A DNA stretch of 64,000 nucleotides from CBDCWO01 sp965223405 (lineage in GTDB: Bacteria > Bacteroidota > Bacteroidia > Chitinophagales > Saprospiraceae), in contig CBDCWO010000006.1 in the NCBI GenBank assembly GCA_965223405.1, positions 5,146,001 to 5,210,000 on the forward strand, written 5' to 3'. Positions 8,603 to 17,271 of this stretch are shown here, one piece after another (position 1 is the first letter of the stretch; each line of letters begins with the position of its first letter). A model generated the notes under the pieces. It ran no database searches and was not told the origin of the DNA. It was given only the letters and a program-made list of their open reading frames with translations. The position numbers and the translations under genes are program-made.

Positions 8603-9823
8603 TCACTCCGAAGTCAGGAGTATTTTGGATTTGACTATGACCGGATTATGCAAGGTTCGGTGCACAGGACATTTGTCGGCGATTTCCAGCAAACGATCCA
8701 ATTGACTTTTGTCCAAGTTACCTTTTACCTCTACAGTTCGTTCAAAATGGTCGATTCTCTTTTTAGGATCCTCCGATACTTCTGCTGGATACTCTTTCTG
8801 ATGATCCAAATGGATGATGACTTCTTGCAGGTCCCACTTTTTTCGTTTGGCATATAATTTAAGAGTCATAGCCGTGCAGGCACCTAAGGAAGCTGAGAGT
8901 AATTCATACGGTGTCATCCCGAAATCATTGCCTCCGAATTCTTCAGGTTCGTCAGCGGTGATCGAGTGGGGCAGAGCCACTATTTCTGAGGTAAGATAAT
9001 CCTCTGCGGATATTCTGACTACCACTTCCTGCTGGGATCGCAGTGGGGACTTGGAAATGATATCGAGGTAGCGTTTTACCCAACTGGCAATGACATTTCC
9101 CACGTAAAGACTGTCTCGTTTTTTCGATACCAAATGGTCTGATCCATCCAGACTGATAAAACTTTTAGGATGAAATGCGTGATGATACAATTTGGCAGCG
9201 TGATCAATCGAGACAATTTCATCCTGAGGAGAATGAAGTATTAAATAGGGCTTTTTTAGATTCCGGACAATTTCCAGTAAATCATTATTGCGAAGATCGG
9301 AAACGAATTCTTTGGAGATATTCAAATTTTGACCACCCATTTCAATCTGAATGGATCCGTTCGTTTCCAGATTATCAAGCTGATCTGCAAACAGGTGAGT
9401 AACATGGAACGGATCACTTGGGGTACCAATAGTAACTATAGCCTTAATTGAGGAAATCAAAGAGGCCGCGATAAGAACAGCCGCTCCCCCTAGCGAATGC
9501 CCGATCAGGAGGTGGGGTGTCATTCCAAACTCATCAGCAATATAATCACAAGCATATAGGATATCCGATACATTAGAGGAAAAACTGGTTTCTTTGAAAT
9601 CCCCTTCACTTTCTCCGAGTCCGGTAAAATCAAAACGCAGTAAGGCGATTCCTTGGGCAGTCAATGATCTGGCAATATTACGAACAGCCTGCAGATTTTT
9701 TGTACAGGCAAAACAATGAGCAAATACTGCAAAGGCCATTGGTTTCTGATCAACCGGCGACTCGACCTTGCCCACTAATTTGATTCCCTCGCCATTGGTA
9801 AACTCAATTTTTCTACTTTTCAT
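8603..9823 (-). CDS. bifunctional alpha/beta hydrolase - OsmC family protein
   Basis: 406 residues made of two domains. Residues ~1-255: alpha/beta hydrolase with nucleophile S110 in GHSLGG, acid D201 (SPQDEIVS) and H230 (DGSDHLVS), a complete triad. Residues ~265-400: OsmC/Ohr-like domain with the two redox cysteines C316 (SLGACTAMT) and C385 (DKCPVHRTL). OsmC-type proteins reduce organic hydroperoxides through this Cys pair. The hydrolase half may release or feed lipid-derived substrates. The fusion is a recurring architecture in bacteria, substrate unknown. Cytoplasmic, no signal peptide. It ends 431 bases upstream of hoxF on the same strand and is divergent from lon. Confidence 0.88.
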   Translation of the reverse strand: MKSRKIEFTNGEGIKLVGKVESPVDQKPMAFAVFAHCFACTKNLQAVRNIARSLTAQGIALLRFDFTGLGESEGDFKETSFSSNVSDILYACDYIADEFGMTPHLLIGHSLGGAAVLIAASLISSIKAIVTIGTPSDPFHVTHLFADQLDNLETNGSIQIEMGGQNLNISKEFVSDLRNNDLLEIVRNLKKPYLILHSPQDEIVSIDHAAKLYHHAFHPKSFISLDGSDHLVSKKRDSLYVGNVIASWVKRYLDIISKSPLRSQQEVVVRISAEDYLTSEIVALPHSITADEPEEFGGNDFGMTPYELLSASLGACTAMTLKLYAKRKKWDLQEVIIHLDHQKEYPAEVSEDPKKRIDHFERTVEVKGNLDKSQLDRLLEIADKCPVHRTLHNPVIVKSKILLTSE

Positions 9824-9953
9824 AGCCTAAATATACTTGAAAAAAGAATCCATTTTAGTCACTTATTTTACCATTTGCCATTTAATTTTGCTTGATTGAC
9901 AGATAAAAAAACAATTAATACGGATAGGTGTTTTTATTAGAGAATAATAAAAA

Positions 9954-12374
9954 ATGGCTAAATCAAAAGTTAAAGAGAATCAAGGAGAGGATGACATAAA
10001 GGTTCCTGATGAGGAATTAATTACCAATAAGCCGGAACTGGTAGGTAAGGTGCTCCCTTCCAGTCTGGATATAATTCCCCTTTATAAAAGACCCATTTTT
10101 CCCGGATTGGTTATTCCACTTCAATTTCATAACAAAGATGATATTCACTCTATTCAAAATGCAATTGATCACAATGATGGTTACATCGGTTTGGTGCTGG
10201 CATTGGATGAACCGGTGGAAGGTTCAGAAACTCAATTTCACCGGGTGGGTACGGTTTATAAAATATTGCGCCATAATCATCAGGATGGCACCTTGCAGAT
10301 ACTCGGACGGGCTATAAAGCGGTTTTCTAAAAAAAGAGTCACCTTCGTAGTACCCACCTTAAAATGGGAGGTAAATTATATCTCCGATCCTGAGAAGAAC
10401 CCCGATGCTGAACTCAAAGCTTACATCTTGTCATTGAGTAATCAGGTTAAAGAATTATTGCAACTCAACCCTTTATTTAAAGAACAGGTTAATCAAATAG
10501 TCTCTCAACTAAATTATGACACTCCTGGATTGACTATGGATCTGATTGCAAATTTATTGATGGTAGGTAAAGAAGAGTTGCAAAAGTTGTTGGAGCGTGT
10601 TGATTTGATCGAAAGGGCGAAATTGTTACTCAAGATCCTCAGAGAAGAGTTTGAAGTAGCAAAAATTCAGGCAAAAATTAATCAGCAGATTAATGAGAAA
10701 GTACAAAAACAACAACGCGAGTTCTTTTTACGGGAACAGTTGACAGAAATCAAAAAGGAATTAGGTCTGGAAAAAGATGCTACGGAATCGGAACTGGATG
10801 ACCTGGAGAAAAAGCTAGAAGGAAAAGAACTGACTGAGGAAGCTCGTAAGGTGGTGGAGAATGAAGTGAACAAACTTAAGCTGTTAAATACTCAATCACC
10901 AGAATATAATGTAACCCGCAACTACCTGCAATTGATTGCTGATCTCCCGTGGGGAATCCATTCTCCTGCTGATGTGGAAATTGATAAGGCCAGAAAAATC
11001 TTGAATCAGGATCATTTTGGATTGGATGATGTCAAAGACAGGATATTGGAATTCTTGAGTAGTATTATTAAAAGGGGAAAGATAGGAGGCTCCATTATCT
11101 GCCTGGTTGGACCACCTGGAGTCGGTAAGACTTCAATTGGAAAATCTATTGCGCATGCCTTAGGCCGAAAATTTTTTAGATTTTCGCTAGGAGGGATGAG
11201 AGATGAAGCTGAGATAAAAGGACATCGTCGTACCTATATCGGAGCTATGCCAGGTAAGCTGATTCAAAGTATAAAAAGGGCCGAAACCTCTAATCCGGTC
11301 ATTATGTTAGACGAAATTGACAAGATCGGCAAAAGCTTTCAGGGTGATCCTGCCTCGGCTCTGCTTGAAGTACTTGATCCGGAACAAAACTCCAGTTTTT
11401 TGGATCACTACCTGGATATGCCCTACGATCTGTCTAAGGTGCTTTTTGTGACCACAGCCAATCAATTGGATACCATCCCCGGTCCTTTGTTGGATCGAAT
11501 GGAAGTGATCAGGCTGTCGGGATATATAATGGAAGAGAAGATCGAAATAGCCAGAAGGTATTTAGTACCGAAACAGCTGGAAACTCATGGATACGGTAAG
11601 AAGGATATGACATTCACCAAAGCTGCACTCCGAGATATTATTAATAATTATGCCAGAGAAGCAGGGGTCAGAAGTTTGGAAAAGCAAATCAGAAGGATTA
11701 TACGCAAGGCAACGCTTAAACAAGCAGAGGGTGAACCTTCAATCGTGAAAATCGATAAAAAGGATATTGAATCCTATTTGGGAAAACCAATCTTTAACAC
11801 TGAAAAACTATATCCTAAACCGATACCTGGTGTGGTGCTTGGATTAGCATATACCTCATTTGGAGGAGCTACCCTATATATTGAAGCCACAGGAATCAAA
11901 TCAAAAGCAACAGGTCTTAAACAAACTGGACAACTGGGAAGTGTCATGAAGGAATCGTCGGAGATTGCCTATAGCTACATCAGATCTATTTTGAGCGATA
12001 TACCTGAATGTTACCAGTATTTTGAAGACCACTTGATACATCTCCACGTACCGGCTGGGGCCACGCCGAAAGATGGACCTTCGGCTGGAGTGACCATGGC
12101 TTTGGCTTTGTTTTCGTTAGCAAAGAATAAGCCGGTCAAAAGAGGAATTGCTATGACCGGTGAGTTGTCACTTACCGGTAAGGTATTGCCAATTGGTGGA
12201 GTTAAAGAAAAAACTATAGCTGCTAAACGAGTTGGGATTAAAGAGTTGATCTTTCCCCTCGATAATAAAAATGATTTTGACGAACTCCCTGAATACATCA
12301 AAAAAGGGTTGACCGTACATTTTGCAGATTACTTCCAGGATTTGCTGAAGGTTGCTTACCCAAAGGGGTACTAG
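9954..12374 (+). CDS. lon: ATP-dependent protease Lon
   Basis: 806 residues, normal for LonA. The N-terminal substrate-binding domain covers roughly 1-310, including a coiled segment around QKQQREFFLREQLTEIKKEL. The AAA+ module has Walker A GPPGVGKT (386-393) and Walker B VIMLDEID (449-456). The C-terminal protease domain has catalytic S710 in PKDGPSAG and K753 in GGVKEK, spaced 43 apart as in E. coli Lon. It degrades misfolded and regulatory proteins in the cytoplasm. Single gene, divergent from the hydrolase-OsmC gene with a 130-bp spacer; followed by two repeat copies rather than a visible terminator. Confidence 0.97.
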   Translation: MAKSKVKENQGEDDIKVPDEELITNKPELVGKVLPSSLDIIPLYKRPIFPGLVIPLQFHNKDDIHSIQNAIDHNDGYIGLVLALDEPVEGSETQFHRVGTVYKILRHNHQDGTLQILGRAIKRFSKKRVTFVVPTLKWEVNYISDPEKNPDAELKAYILSLSNQVKELLQLNPLFKEQVNQIVSQLNYDTPGLTMDLIANLLMVGKEELQKLLERVDLIERAKLLLKILREEFEVAKIQAKINQQINEKVQKQQREFFLREQLTEIKKELGLEKDATESELDDLEKKLEGKELTEEARKVVENEVNKLKLLNTQSPEYNVTRNYLQLIADLPWGIHSPADVEIDKARKILNQDHFGLDDVKDRILEFLSSIIKRGKIGGSIICLVGPPGVGKTSIGKSIAHALGRKFFRFSLGGMRDEAEIKGHRRTYIGAMPGKLIQSIKRAETSNPVIMLDEIDKIGKSFQGDPASALLEVLDPEQNSSFLDHYLDMPYDLSKVLFVTTANQLDTIPGPLLDRMEVIRLSGYIMEEKIEIARRYLVPKQLETHGYGKKDMTFTKAALRDIINNYAREAGVRSLEKQIRRIIRKATLKQAEGEPSIVKIDKKDIESYLGKPIFNTEKLYPKPIPGVVLGLAYTSFGGATLYIEATGIKSKATGLKQTGQLGSVMKESSEIAYSYIRSILSDIPECYQYFEDHLIHLHVPAGATPKDGPSAGVTMALALFSLAKNKPVKRGIAMTGELSLTGKVLPIGGVKEKTIAAKRVGIKELIFPLDNKNDFDELPEYIKKGLTVHFADYFQDLLKVAYPKGY

Positions 12375-12380
12375 GTCAAG

Positions 12381-12655
12381 TCCCATCGGGACGAAAGATT
12401 GTTGGCGGGACCGTAAGCCCCTGGATATGGATCGTTTATTAAATCGGAGCTCCATAGAAGCGATACATTCAACACAATCCATCAAAGAATTTGGGTAAAT
12501 ATTCCCGATCCACGTCAATATTATTATGAATTTGGGAAACAAATGATGTTTCAGATCTACCGCTCCGATGGAGCTCCACCGATAATCTTGTTTGGTTTCC
12601 AGGTTCTAACGAACCTGGCTACGCTCTGTCGTCTCTAATGCAACTTACTCACTAA
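12381..12655. repeat. hairpin-rich intergenic repeat, copy 1
   Basis: About 275 bp sharing long identical blocks with the copy at 12774 (for example ATCGGGACGAAAGATTGTTG, CATCAAAGAATTTGGGTAAA and GGCTACGCTCTGTCGT). It contains internal dyads: GTCCC-atc-GGGAC at 12380-12390 and CCAGGTTC-taac-GAACCTGG at 12599-12618. Minus-strand open frames in both copies give similar peptides, but these look like by-products of the repeat. No transposase. It directly follows the lon stop codon and could be a structured RNA or a non-autonomous repeat family. Confidence 0.75.
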
Positions 12656-12773
12656 TATCGTTTGCAACCGTGAAATAAGCCAGTCTGCCGAAGGAAGATT
12701 TCCCAGACCAATGGGCAACCTTTATCGTAACATCCTGCAATCATTTATTTAATTTCTGAACCACTGGTGCTAA

Positions 12774-13036
12774 TCCCATCGGGACGAAAGATTGTTGCCA
12801 GTGTCGTAAGCCCCTGGATATGGATCGTTGATTGTATCGGAGCTCCTTAGGAGCGATACAATCCATCAAAGAATTTGGGTAAATATTCCCGATCCATGTC
12901 AATATTATTATGAATTTGGGAAACAAAAGGTGTTTCAGATCTACCGCTCCTATGGAGCTCCACTGATAACCTTGTCTTACTTCTTTTTACAAACTTGGCT
13001 ACGCTCTGTCGTCGCTAGCGCGACTTTATTTACTAG
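12774..13036. repeat. hairpin-rich intergenic repeat, copy 2
   Basis: Direct repeat of the element at 12381-12655, about 263 bp. Its internal dyads differ in detail: TGTATC-gga-GCTCC-tta-GGAGC-GATACA near 12834-12857 is better paired than in copy 1, GTCGC-tagc-GCGAC at 13011-13024 is new, and the CCAGGTTC/GAACCTGG hairpin of copy 1 is lost. The pattern of changes in stems suggests structure matters, though two copies are too few to prove it. About 118 bp of unrelated sequence separates the copies. Confidence 0.75.
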
Positions 13037-13054
13037 TTCAATATGGTAATGTGA

Positions 13055-13765
13055 TTATCGAAAAGCTTGAATAGCTCCAATCAAAAATAAAATTAATCCT
13101 AGAATAGCTAGGAATACCCAAAACCAAAGCTGACTCTTCTGAGATCTTTCAATTTTAAGACTTTGTTCTAACATACCGTTTTTGAGATCCTGCAGATTGG
13201 CACTAAGGGATTTATATCTCCATAGAATATTGATCTTTTGTGTAGCGTATATAAAAAAGAATACCATGATGTTAACAACAACAAAGAATCCCACCTTATT
13301 TATCGGATAATGTCCATTCATATTATCAATCAAAATATTAATATTAAAAATTAAAATTAATACCGTAAGTGCTGTCAGAATAATCCAGGCCTCATAATAG
13401 GTTTTAAAAAATCGTAATTGCTTGGTAATAAGGGACATAAGATTTTCACTATAGTTATTGGTATCTCGAAACTTGATAAATACATAGATTCCATAAAAAA
13501 TTACTCCTAAGGTGATACCCAACTGGACTACCAAAGCCCACAAAATACCCGGGTTGCTTTTATATCCCACAAAATTCATAGAAATCAGGATAAGCGCAAT
13601 CAACTGTGTGGTCCAATGAAATATCAAGTTGAAGTTGATATATTTTAATGTCTTATGTGTTTTTTTATCTAATATTTGAGTAATCATCTTTTTGGATGTT
13701 TTTTGATGAGAGAATATTTTCTTGTTCCCTTCTTTCCAAATCATGAACAAATGGTCCGTATCCAT
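13055..13765 (-). CDS. multi-pass membrane protein paired with an ECF sigma factor
   Basis: 236 residues. N-terminal ~45 residues are soluble and basic. Hydrophobic helices follow at about 48-65 (LIFHWTTQLIALILISM), 74-95 (LWALVVQLGITLGVIFYGIY), 125-145, 158-175 and 215-233. No family recognised. It begins 1 base after the sigma-factor stop codon, so the two are surely co-translated. A membrane protein placed directly after an ECF sigma gene usually acts as its anti-sigma factor or signal input. The soluble N-terminus would then contact the sigma factor. That role is inferred from position, as no ASD or zinc anti-sigma motif is seen. Confidence 0.75.
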   Translation of the reverse strand: MDTDHLFMIWKEGNKKIFSHQKTSKKMITQILDKKTHKTLKYINFNLIFHWTTQLIALILISMNFVGYKSNPGILWALVVQLGITLGVIFYGIYVFIKFRDTNNYSENLMSLITKQLRFFKTYYEAWIILTALTVLILIFNINILIDNMNGHYPINKVGFFVVVNIMVFFFIYATQKINILWRYKSLSANLQDLKNGMLEQSLKIERSQKSQLWFWVFLAILGLILFLIGAIQAFR

Positions 13766-13766
13766 T

Positions 13767-14261
13767 TTAGGCCTTTTTTGTCTTAAACATTTTGCGTAAT
13801 TTTTTTCTTATCCGTACCAGCTTAACACTTATGTTTTTTTCGCTTAAACCTGTTATTTGAGAAATTTCCTGATAACTGCATTGTTCTAGATATAAAAAGA
13901 TTATTGCTTTTTCGATTTCATTTAATTTCGAAATATGAAAATATAGTAGTTTTATTTTTTCTGATAATTCGCTCATATCAGATTCTTCTTGGAAAAAGAT
14001 ATATTCATTTTTGGGAATCTCGGTAATGGCATTCTTTTTACCACGTAGTTGCAATAATGCTGTATTTAAGGCCACCTTATACATCCAGGTTTGAAATTTG
14101 GCTTTTTTTTGGTAGGATGGATAAGACTTCCACAGTTGATAGATGATATCTTGATGTAAGTCTTTATCATTACGGTGTGAATAAATACTGCAGATTTTAT
14201 AGATAATGTCCATGTTGTTAAAAACTAAATCAACAAATATTTTCTTTTCTGATTCCTTCAT
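13767..14261 (-). CDS. ECF-type sigma-70 family RNA polymerase sigma factor
   Basis: 164 residues, the size of an ECF factor with only regions 2 and 4. Region 2 lies in DLHQDIIYQLWKSYPSYQKKAKFQTWMYKVALNTALLQLR (given in two parts: DLHQDIIYQLWKSY and FQTWMYKVALNTALLQLR). Region 4 helix-turn-helix is in YQEISQITGLSEKNISVKLV, ending in a basic RIRKKLRKMFKTKKA tail. Regulon unknown. Upstream spacer (14262-14398) must hold its promoter. Codon use is AT-rich like its partner and somewhat poorer in GC than neighbours such as lon, so recent acquisition is possible but not shown. Confidence 0.9.
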   Translation of the reverse strand: MKESEKKIFVDLVFNNMDIIYKICSIYSHRNDKDLHQDIIYQLWKSYPSYQKKAKFQTWMYKVALNTALLQLRGKKNAITEIPKNEYIFFQEESDMSELSEKIKLLYFHISKLNEIEKAIIFLYLEQCSYQEISQITGLSEKNISVKLVRIRKKLRKMFKTKKA

Positions 14262-14398
14262 TCAATGTTTGTGAATGTTACTGTATCCAATTAGTTGCGG
14301 ATTAATCTAAAAAACTACAGTTTGAACAAGAAATATATGACTTGCCTTTACATCATGAGGAAACCATCCGTCTTGCATGGGATAAAAGTAGAACTCAT

Positions 14399-15622
14399 TT
14401 ATTCAAACAAAGACAATTGACCCGATTGTGGATCTTTTTTGTTTTTTGTTTTACGGTCATCCATAACCGTGCGACCGCCATACAGCTTCTTTTTACTTGT
14501 TTCGTCTTTCAGATATTCTTGATATCCACTGGGGTTTGGAGTGAAGTATTTCTCAAAATCCTCCGCAGTTCTGTGTAGCCTTTTGAGCGCCTTGATTTTC
14601 TCGGAATGACCAATTTTGGCTTTTTGCAAGGAATGATCCAATACCGAGATGGTTTGGTCATAAACTTTGAGCGGAACTGGAAAGGGATGACCATCTTTTC
14701 CACCATGAGCAAAAGCAAATCTGGCGGGATCGTTAAATCTGGATGGGGTACCATATATAATTTCACTTACCAGAGTAAGTGCTTGGAGCGTTCGAGGGCC
14801 TAATCCAGGTGTCATTAGCAGGTTCTCAAATTCAGTGACTTCATTTTCTTGGGCAAGATTTATTACGGTACCTAGTCTTTTGAGATCGAAGTCCTTAAGA
14901 CGAATGTCATGATGAGCAGGCATACGCAGCTTTCGAACTTCTGGAAGAAGATGATTGGGATTGCTAGTCCCTATTTCGAGAACCTTTTCCCTGGTAGGCT
15001 CTGCTTCTTGAGCCGTGAGATTTAAGATCTGCCCTTGGGATTTTCCCACGACAGCGGTATGAGGCCTATCAACAAAAGATTTGACCGAAGGCGAATGCCA
15101 GTGATATCTTCTGGCATATCCGGAGGCTGGATTCATTCCCTGCTGGACCACGGTCCATTCACCCCTCGAAGTAACGAAAAAGGAATGTAGATATAATTGA
15201 AAGCCGTCTTGAATAGCAGTATTGTCAACTTTGGCACTAAGTTTACTGGCTTTGATCAATTGGGTTCCATTTAATCCGATTCGATCACTTAAAATTCTTA
15301 ATTCTTCAGGAGTTTTACGAGAGTGACGACCTCTACCCCCACAGACATAAATTCCTAACTCATGGGATTTTGGTGCCAATGATTTTTTTAGAGCACCCAC
15401 CACCGAAGTAGTGATTCCGGAGGAATGCCAATCCATTCCTAGCACTGCACCGAAAGATTGAAACCAAAAAGGATCGGATAGTCTGGTTAAGACTTCTGAC
15501 GGACCAAATTCATACACCATAGCCTCTATGATCGCAGCGCTAAGACTGGCCATTCGAGTATGCAACCAGGCAGGAACTCTGCCTCCATGCAAAGGTAGAT
15601 CAGTGTATCCGGATCTCTTCAT
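14399..15622 (-). CDS. DUF763 protein with helix-hairpin-helix segment and C-terminal clamp-binding-like motif
   Basis: 407 residues. The N-terminal block RSGYTDLPLHGGRVPAWL, LSDPFWFQSFGAVLGMDWHSSG and GIYVCGGRGRHSRKTPEE is diagnostic of DUF763, a conserved family without a settled biochemical role. Residues 266-290 (ENLLMTPGLGPRTLQALTLV) look like a helix-hairpin-helix, the DNA-backbone-binding element of repair glycosylases and nucleases. The extreme C-terminus is KKDPQSGQLSLFE: residues 402-406, QLSLF, equal the consensus bacterial beta sliding-clamp-binding pentapeptide, preceded by a charged flexible tail. I infer a DNA-acting, possibly replication-coupled repair protein. Single gene, 54 bases upstream of the D-aminoacylase start region on the same strand. 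Confidence 0.85.
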   Translation of the reverse strand: MKRSGYTDLPLHGGRVPAWLHTRMASLSAAIIEAMVYEFGPSEVLTRLSDPFWFQSFGAVLGMDWHSSGITTSVVGALKKSLAPKSHELGIYVCGGRGRHSRKTPEELRILSDRIGLNGTQLIKASKLSAKVDNTAIQDGFQLYLHSFFVTSRGEWTVVQQGMNPASGYARRYHWHSPSVKSFVDRPHTAVVGKSQGQILNLTAQEAEPTREKVLEIGTSNPNHLLPEVRKLRMPAHHDIRLKDFDLKRLGTVINLAQENEVTEFENLLMTPGLGPRTLQALTLVSEIIYGTPSRFNDPARFAFAHGGKDGHPFPVPLKVYDQTISVLDHSLQKAKIGHSEKIKALKRLHRTAEDFEKYFTPNPSGYQEYLKDETSKKKLYGGRTVMDDRKTKNKKDPQSGQLSLFE

Positions 15623-15676
15623 ATACCTTTAACGTTGCTATTTTTATTAGGGTTTCCAAATAATCAGGAATACCTC

Positions 15677-17260
15677 TTAATTTTCATATGGGGCACCTTT
15701 GAGAATCTGACCACTTCGAATACCCGTCATTCTTCCTTCCTTGATGGTAAATTGCCCATCAATAAGTACGTGAATAATTCCGGTGGAATATTGATGAGGC
15801 TGGCGAAAAGTAGCCTGATCTATGAATGTATCCGGAGAAAAAACGACGATATCAGCAATCATGCCTTTTTTCAGTAAACCGCGTTGACGAAGATTGAATT
15901 TTTGAGCTGGAAATGATGTCATTTTTCGAATGGCATCCTCAAGCGATAAAACTCCCTGTTTCTGCGTATAAAAACCTAGGACCCTTGCATTTGTCCCATA
16001 CGCCCTTGGATGAGGTACTCCTATTTCAAAAGCGGGAATACCGGCATCGGAAGCAATCATGGTAAATGGACATTGCATGATTTTGACCACGTCCGATTCG
16101 TTCATTTTGTGATAGATCATCTGCGTCCTCCCTTTCTCCATCATAGCAAGGATCGTCTCTATTTCATTTTTCAACTTAGAAGTTTTACCCCATTTTTTAT
16201 TGATTTCGGTGATCGAGAGACCATTTAGGCTTGAATCCCAAGAACAATTCGCTACGACTGCGAAACCGTAATTTTTAAATTTCATTTGATCAAGCAGCGC
16301 TCTCATTTCCAAAGCAACACGCTTACGAACCTTGGGCTCGGCTAATCTTTGTCGGATATCATCCAAATTTCCTTCCCGTGACCATTCAGGTAAAAGTACA
16401 TCCAACCTCGTACTACTGGCGGTATAGGGATATTGGTCTACGGTAATATCTAATCCACGACTCCGGTAATCCTCAATTAACTGAATTAATTCGATGGAAC
16501 GGCCCCAATTTCTTTTACCGGTAATCTTAAAATGACTTATTTGTACCGGAATTTTGGCTTGGAGCCCAATTGCAGCTGCTTCTTTTACCGCGCTGAACAC
16601 CCTGTCATCCTCATGCCTGATATGAGATACATACACACCACCATATTGTCTGACTTCCCGTGCCAATTCCACGATCTCGTCGGTTTTTGCAAATGCTCCC
16701 GGAAGATAGATAAGGCCGGTTGACAGGCCCAATGCACCGTCTAACATTGCTTTGGATACCATCATTTTCATTTTTCGCATTTCTTCCGGATTGGGCATTC
16801 GGTCTTGGTTACCCAAAATGGTGCGACGTATGGTGTTATGCCCTATTAGAGAAGCGAGGTTGATCCCTATATTTAGTTCGGACAAGTAGTTGAAATAGGA
16901 TTTTAGGTCTGGCCGTGAACTACCACAATTACCGGTAACAAGAGTAGTCACTCCATCAAATACAAAATTTTTAGCATCGGGACGATGTTCCAAACTCCCT
17001 TCTACGTGGGAATGCACATCAATAAATCCTGGACAAACTACATAATTTGAAACGTCAATCCGCTGCTTGGCGCGAAAAGCATTTAAATCCCCAATGGCTT
17101 CGATCGTATTTCCCTTGATTCCTATGTCAGTTCTTTTCCATGGATTTCCCGTACCATCTACCACCTTACCATGCTCCAGAATTAGGTCAAACTCCTGACT
17201 TTGTAGAGACCCAAAGTACAAACACGAAAGTAGCAAAAGAAACACAAGACCAAATCGCAT
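15677..17260 (-). CDS. exported D-aminoacylase / N-acyl-D-amino-acid deacylase family amidohydrolase
   Basis: 527 residues with an N-terminal signal peptide (MRFGLVFLLLLSCLYFGSLQSQ, cleavage about residue 20). Amidohydrolase metal motif FIDVHSHVE (H83, H85), the D-aminoacylase-type cysteine C112 in TGNCGSS, then SHIRHE, QISHFK and the late Asp in IASDAG. C-terminal GMIADIVVFSP is typical of the beta-sandwich closing of the fold. The family releases D-amino acids from N-acyl derivatives or handles related imides. With an export signal it would act in the periplasm. It follows an MFS transporter gene by 11 bases, so uptake and hydrolysis of one nutrient class may be linked. Confidence 0.88.
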   Translation of the reverse strand: MRFGLVFLLLLSCLYFGSLQSQEFDLILEHGKVVDGTGNPWKRTDIGIKGNTIEAIGDLNAFRAKQRIDVSNYVVCPGFIDVHSHVEGSLEHRPDAKNFVFDGVTTLVTGNCGSSRPDLKSYFNYLSELNIGINLASLIGHNTIRRTILGNQDRMPNPEEMRKMKMMVSKAMLDGALGLSTGLIYLPGAFAKTDEIVELAREVRQYGGVYVSHIRHEDDRVFSAVKEAAAIGLQAKIPVQISHFKITGKRNWGRSIELIQLIEDYRSRGLDITVDQYPYTASSTRLDVLLPEWSREGNLDDIRQRLAEPKVRKRVALEMRALLDQMKFKNYGFAVVANCSWDSSLNGLSITEINKKWGKTSKLKNEIETILAMMEKGRTQMIYHKMNESDVVKIMQCPFTMIASDAGIPAFEIGVPHPRAYGTNARVLGFYTQKQGVLSLEDAIRKMTSFPAQKFNLRQRGLLKKGMIADIVVFSPDTFIDQATFRQPHQYSTGIIHVLIDGQFTIKEGRMTGIRSGQILKGAPYEN

Positions 17261-17271
17261 TTCTTTGGATT

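Noticed and set aside
12168..12542. minus-strand frames over the lon 3' end and the repeats (also 12741-12926)
   Set aside because: Similar peptides arise because the DNA repeat is duplicated; the first also runs antisense through lon. Not independent genes.
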